Assembly: GCF_004138495.1 (NCBI RefSeq)
Contig: NZ_ML142858.1
Coordinates: 2,946-11,530, forward strand
DNA length: 8,585 bases
Direction of reading: 5' to 3'
Source of the DNA: Phytoactinopolyspora endophytica
Lineage (GTDB): Bacteria > Actinomycetota > Actinomycetes > Jiangellales > Jiangellaceae
Position numbers and translations under genes: made by a program. Positions 7,203 through 8,585 of the stretch are shown here, piece by piece (the stretch's first letter is position 1; every line of letters starts with the position of its first letter). A model generated the notes under the pieces. The model was not told the DNA's origin and made no database searches. It saw only the letters and a list, made by a program, of their open reading frames with translations.

Positions 7203-7730
7203 TCAGCCGCTCAGCGGTTCGTCGGCCTCCGCGTTGGTTCGTCGTGTCGCCGCGTATGCGATCGCGCCCCCCAGCGCGAGTGCACCGCCGATGCCCGCCA
7301 AGGTGCCGGCGTCCCCGGCTCCGGTGTCCGGGAGCGGACTCGTGGAAACGTCGTCGCCCGGCTTGTCACCAGGCTGATCCTTGCCGGGCTTGTCGTCGGG
7401 CTTCTTGCCTTCCGGCTTGTCGTCCGGCTTCTCAGCCTCAGGCTCGTCGGGCTTGTCGTCCGGCTGCTCTGGCTGCTCCGGCTTGTCGTCCGGTGGCTGC
7501 TTCGGAGGCTCTTCGGGCTTTTCCGGTGGTTCCTCCGGCGGCTCATCTGGAGGTGGCGGCGGTTTGTCCGGCGGCCGGTCCGGTGGTTGTTCCGGGCTCG
7601 GTGACGCCGCATTCGCCGGGGCCAAGGCGACGGCCGTCACCGCGGGCGCCACCCACACAGCCCCACCAGCCGCGAGTCCTGTGGTCAGGACCTTCCTCCG
7701 GCTAATACCAGTAGAACTTGTACTTGCCAT
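7203..7730 (-). CDS. Short Tat-exported, proline-rich LPDTG wall-anchored protein
   Basis: A 175-residue exported protein without a recognisable globular domain. It begins with a twin-arginine-like signal, SRRKVL (10-15), then a long hydrophobic stretch to about residue 40 and likely cleavage near ANA (39-41). Residues 44-126 are almost entirely Pro, Asp, Glu, Lys and Gln, with four exact PDDKP units (80-84, 90-94, 102-106, 111-115). The sortase motif LPDTG (133-137) is followed by a hydrophobic helix (about 141-161), Arg163-Arg164 and a tail with acidic residues. Mature length before the anchor is only about 90 residues, so it looks like a wall-spanning stalk or spacer, possibly a glycan attachment point or sortase substrate. 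The ATG has GGGGGG nine bases upstream. As the operon's first gene, 28 nt before the glycosyltransferase, it is probably co-expressed with glycan synthesis. No function can be named. Confidence 0.85.
   Translation of the reverse strand: MASTSSTGISRRKVLTTGLAAGGAVWVAPAVTAVALAPANAASPSPEQPPDRPPDKPPPPPDEPPEEPPEKPEEPPKQPPDDKPEQPEQPDDKPDEPEAEKPDDKPEGKKPDDKPGKDQPGDKPGDDVSTSPLPDTGAGDAGTLAGIGGALALGGAIAYAATRRTNAEADEPLSG
7387..7490. repeat. In-frame 11-bp repeats encoding PDDKP units
   Basis: The 11-mer GGCTTGTCGTC appears on the plus strand at 7387-7397, 7414-7424, 7450-7460 and 7480-7490. Start-to-start distances are 27, 36 and 30 bp, all multiples of three, so on the minus strand each encodes the same DDKP core of the wall-anchored protein. 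A degenerate copy (GDKP) lies just downstream in the gene. These are coding repeats able to change in number without breaking the frame. Confidence 0.75.
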
Positions 7731-7781
7731 AGATCTTTGCCCCCCAAGGCGATGTCACACGCCCCCCGTGCGACGCGACAC

Positions 7782-7810
7782 ATGCTACGGCAAACATAGG
7801 CGTTTGTCTC
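7782..7810 (-). promoter_or_regulatory. Possible sigma-70-type promoter for the glycan operon
   Basis: On the minus strand GAGACA (7805-7810) and TAGCAT (7782-7787) are separated by 17 bp. Each matches four of six consensus bases. The predicted start near 7774 would leave a leader of about 44 nt before ATG 7730, including the G-rich SD. Weak motif evidence only. Confidence 0.25.
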
Positions 7811-7840
7811 CACAAGTCATCTGATGCCCCTTTTCGGTTG

Positions 7841-7846
7841 TATAAC
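7841..7846 (+). promoter_or_regulatory. Possible -10 element for the PqqD/HprK-like pair
   Basis: TATAAC matches five of six bases of a -10 box and lies about 40 bp before ATG 7886. No good -35 is found at the usual spacing, so it would be a -35-weak or activator-dependent promoter. A start near 7853 would exclude the upstream TTG 7838 as initiator. Confidence 0.3.
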
Positions 7847-7885
7847 GGCGACGATGCCCGGGCACGTGGCCTTATGCTGCTGGTT

Positions 7886-8167
7886 ATGGCAGACAGTGTG
7901 CCCAAGCCTGAGCCGTCGGTCCGGGAGATGGAGATCGACGGGGACATCACGCTGTTTCACACCGGCACGCAGACTGCGCTGGTGCTCAACGGCACGGCGA
8001 GCGACGTGTGGCGGCTGGTCGACGGCGAGCGCACGGTCTCCGAGATCGCGGAGATGCTGGATGAGGTCTACGACGCCGATGCGGAGACCGTCCGCGCGGG
8101 CGTCGACACCGCGCTGGCTCAGTTGGAGGAGCACGGCGTGCTCGACGCCCCTCAGGACAGAACATGA
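7886..8167 (+). CDS. PqqD family small protein
   Basis: A 93-residue protein with the PqqD-type winged-helix pattern: a beta-rich first part (EMEIDGDITLFH, 14-25), then ALVLNGTASDVWRLVDGERT (31-50) and a helical part SEIAEMLDEVYD (52-63) with a C-terminal helix around AGVDTALAQLEEHGVL (71-86). PqqD relatives bind precursor peptides (the RiPP recognition element) in PQQ, radical-SAM peptide and lasso-peptide pathways, but many stand-alone copies sit in polysaccharide loci with no known job. ATG 7886 was chosen because it begins just before family-like sequence; ATG 7874 and TTG 7838 are in frame upstream, and none has a clear SD. Its stop overlaps the kinase start as ATGA, so the two are coupled. 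No candidate precursor peptide is visible beside it in the window. The family call is fairly firm; the function is not known. Confidence 0.82.
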   Translation: MADSVPKPEPSVREMEIDGDITLFHTGTQTALVLNGTASDVWRLVDGERTVSEIAEMLDEVYDADAETVRAGVDTALAQLEEHGVLDAPQDRT

Positions 8168-8585
8168 GATCGCTCGCCTCGGCCATCGACGTCTCGGCGG
8201 ACCTGCTTCTGCACGCCGGCGCCGTCGAGCGGGACGGACAAGCCGTGCTCTTCCCGGGCGCATCCGGCGTCGGCAAGAGCACCCTGACGGCGGCGTGCCT
8301 GACTCGCGGGTTCGGATACCTCAGCGACGAGGCGGTCGCGGTAGCGCTCGACACCGGACACGTCACCGGATTGCCGAGGCCGTTGATGCTGACGTCCTGG
8401 TCGATCGCGGCGCTCGGTCTCCCGCCGGAGGCGGCCGACGCACCGCTTCGGGACGACGAGGCCGGCGCGAGCGTCCCGAAGCGCGCGGTCACCGCGGAGA
8501 TCATAGGCGCGGCGACCGTGACCGTTCCGGTCCCGGTCCGGCACGTCGTCCTCGTGCGCCACGGCGCCGGGTCGACGAGGATCGA
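8164..8585 (+). CDS. HprK-like serine kinase (P-loop), 3' end cut by window
   Basis: The first 140 residues of an HPr kinase/phosphorylase-like protein. LLLHAGAVERDGQAVLFPGA (14-33) leads into the Walker A loop GASGVGKST (32-40). GYLSDEAVAV (51-60) supplies the acidic residues expected after Walker A, and GLPRPLMLTSW is typical of the HprK-related branch found in polysaccharide and peptide-modification loci. Walker A lies only about 30 residues from the start, so it lacks the N-terminal domain of true HprK, making regulation of the PTS protein HPr unlikely. One relative phosphorylates a lasso peptide precursor (paeninodin pathway); most have unknown substrates. The ATG overlaps the PqqD-like stop by 4 nt and has AGGA six bases upstream. 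The frame is open to the window edge. Family is confident, substrate unknown. Confidence 0.88.
   Translation, partial: MRSLASAIDVSADLLLHAGAVERDGQAVLFPGASGVGKSTLTAACLTRGFGYLSDEAVAVALDTGHVTGLPRPLMLTSWSIAALGLPPEAADAPLRDDEAGASVPKRAVTAEIIGAATVTVPVPVRHVVLVRHGAGSTRI

Larger units (their letters stand above)
1..7730 (-). other. Predicted single transcription unit for surface-glycan synthesis
   Basis: Eight same-strand genes follow one another with a 28-nt gap, ATGA, an 8-nt gap, an 8-nt overlap, ATGA, GTGA and TGATG. No terminator-like hairpin or promoter-sized gap interrupts them, so co-transcription from the divergent spacer is the simplest reading. The order is anchored stalk protein, GT4, CDP-glucose synthesis, SDR, three C-methyltransferases, GT2; it continues beyond position 1. 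Confidence 0.75.
7731..7885. other. Divergent intergenic region
   Basis: The only non-coding stretch of note (155 bp) separates the minus-strand glycan operon from the plus-strand PqqD/HprK-like pair. It is visibly richer in A and T than the coding DNA and must hold promoters for both directions unless transcription enters from outside. I see no convincing long inverted repeat, riboswitch-like structure or terminator in it. Confidence 0.7.

Noticed and set aside
7387..7490. Regular short repeats as a possible CRISPR array
   Set aside because: The repeats are 11 bp, in frame, and separated by coding sequence of uneven length; they explain a protein repeat, and no cas gene is nearby.
6662..7705. 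347-codon plus-strand open frame opposite the GT4 and stalk genes
   Set aside because: Arg/Pro/Ala-rich composition without domains, spanning two convincing minus-strand genes and their spacer.
7381..7824. Ser/Gly-rich plus-strand open frame that looks like a repetitive surface protein
   Set aside because: It is the complement of the proline-rich codons of the stalk gene; the minus-strand reading has a signal peptide and LPDTG, this one has neither.
7702..7950. 82-codon minus-strand open frame across the divergent spacer
   Set aside because: It overlaps the stalk gene start and the PqqD-like gene and has no recognisable sequence or SD.
8164..8585. True HPr kinase/phosphorylase (hprK)
   Set aside because: Walker A is about 30 residues from the start, so the N-terminal domain of HprK is missing, and the partner is a PqqD-like gene rather than PTS genes.

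Overview
High-GC, densely packed DNA with GTG starts, Shine-Dalgarno (SD) sites, 1-8 nt gene overlaps, a twin-arginine signal and an LPxTG wall-sorting signal. Together these point to a Gram-positive, high-GC actinobacterium; I cannot name the genus from sequence alone. No RNA genes, insertion sequences, CRISPR arrays or terminators were seen. The longest gene-free stretch is the 155-bp divergent spacer at 7731-7885.

Minus-strand block, 7730 down to 1 and running off the left edge: eight genes in what looks like one transcription unit. In transcription order they are: a short Tat-exported, proline-rich protein with an LPDTG anchor; a GT4-type glycosyltransferase; glucose-1-phosphate cytidylyltransferase (RfbF type); an extended-SDR NAD-dependent epimerase/reductase; three consecutive members of the zinc-binding sugar C-methyltransferase family (TcaB9/TylC3/NovU type); and the first 91 residues of a GT2 glycosyltransferase. 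Junctions are 28 nt, ATGA, 8 nt, 8-nt overlap, ATGA, GTGA and TGATG, so most genes are probably translationally coupled. The logic is a surface-glycan locus: RfbF makes CDP-glucose, the SDR and C-methyltransferases convert a CDP-sugar into one or more branched sugars, and the glycosyltransferases transfer them. No recognisable CDP-glucose 4,6-dehydratase lies in the window, so the keto-sugar-forming step is either outside it or done by an unexpected enzyme.

Plus-strand block, 7886 to the right edge: a small PqqD-like protein overlapping by ATGA a compact HprK-like P-loop kinase whose 3' end is cut off. This pair is transcribed divergently from the glycan operon. Such pairs occur next to polysaccharide loci and in RiPP (ribosomally made, modified peptide) pathways such as lasso peptides; the role here is unknown.

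Most worth following up: three C-methyltransferase paralogues in a row, one of which (275-1435) lacks two otherwise conserved active-site residues; the short wall-anchored stalk protein with no globular domain at the operon head; the divergent PqqD/HprK-like pair; and two exact copies of a 10-bp palindrome bracketing the start of the middle methyltransferase.
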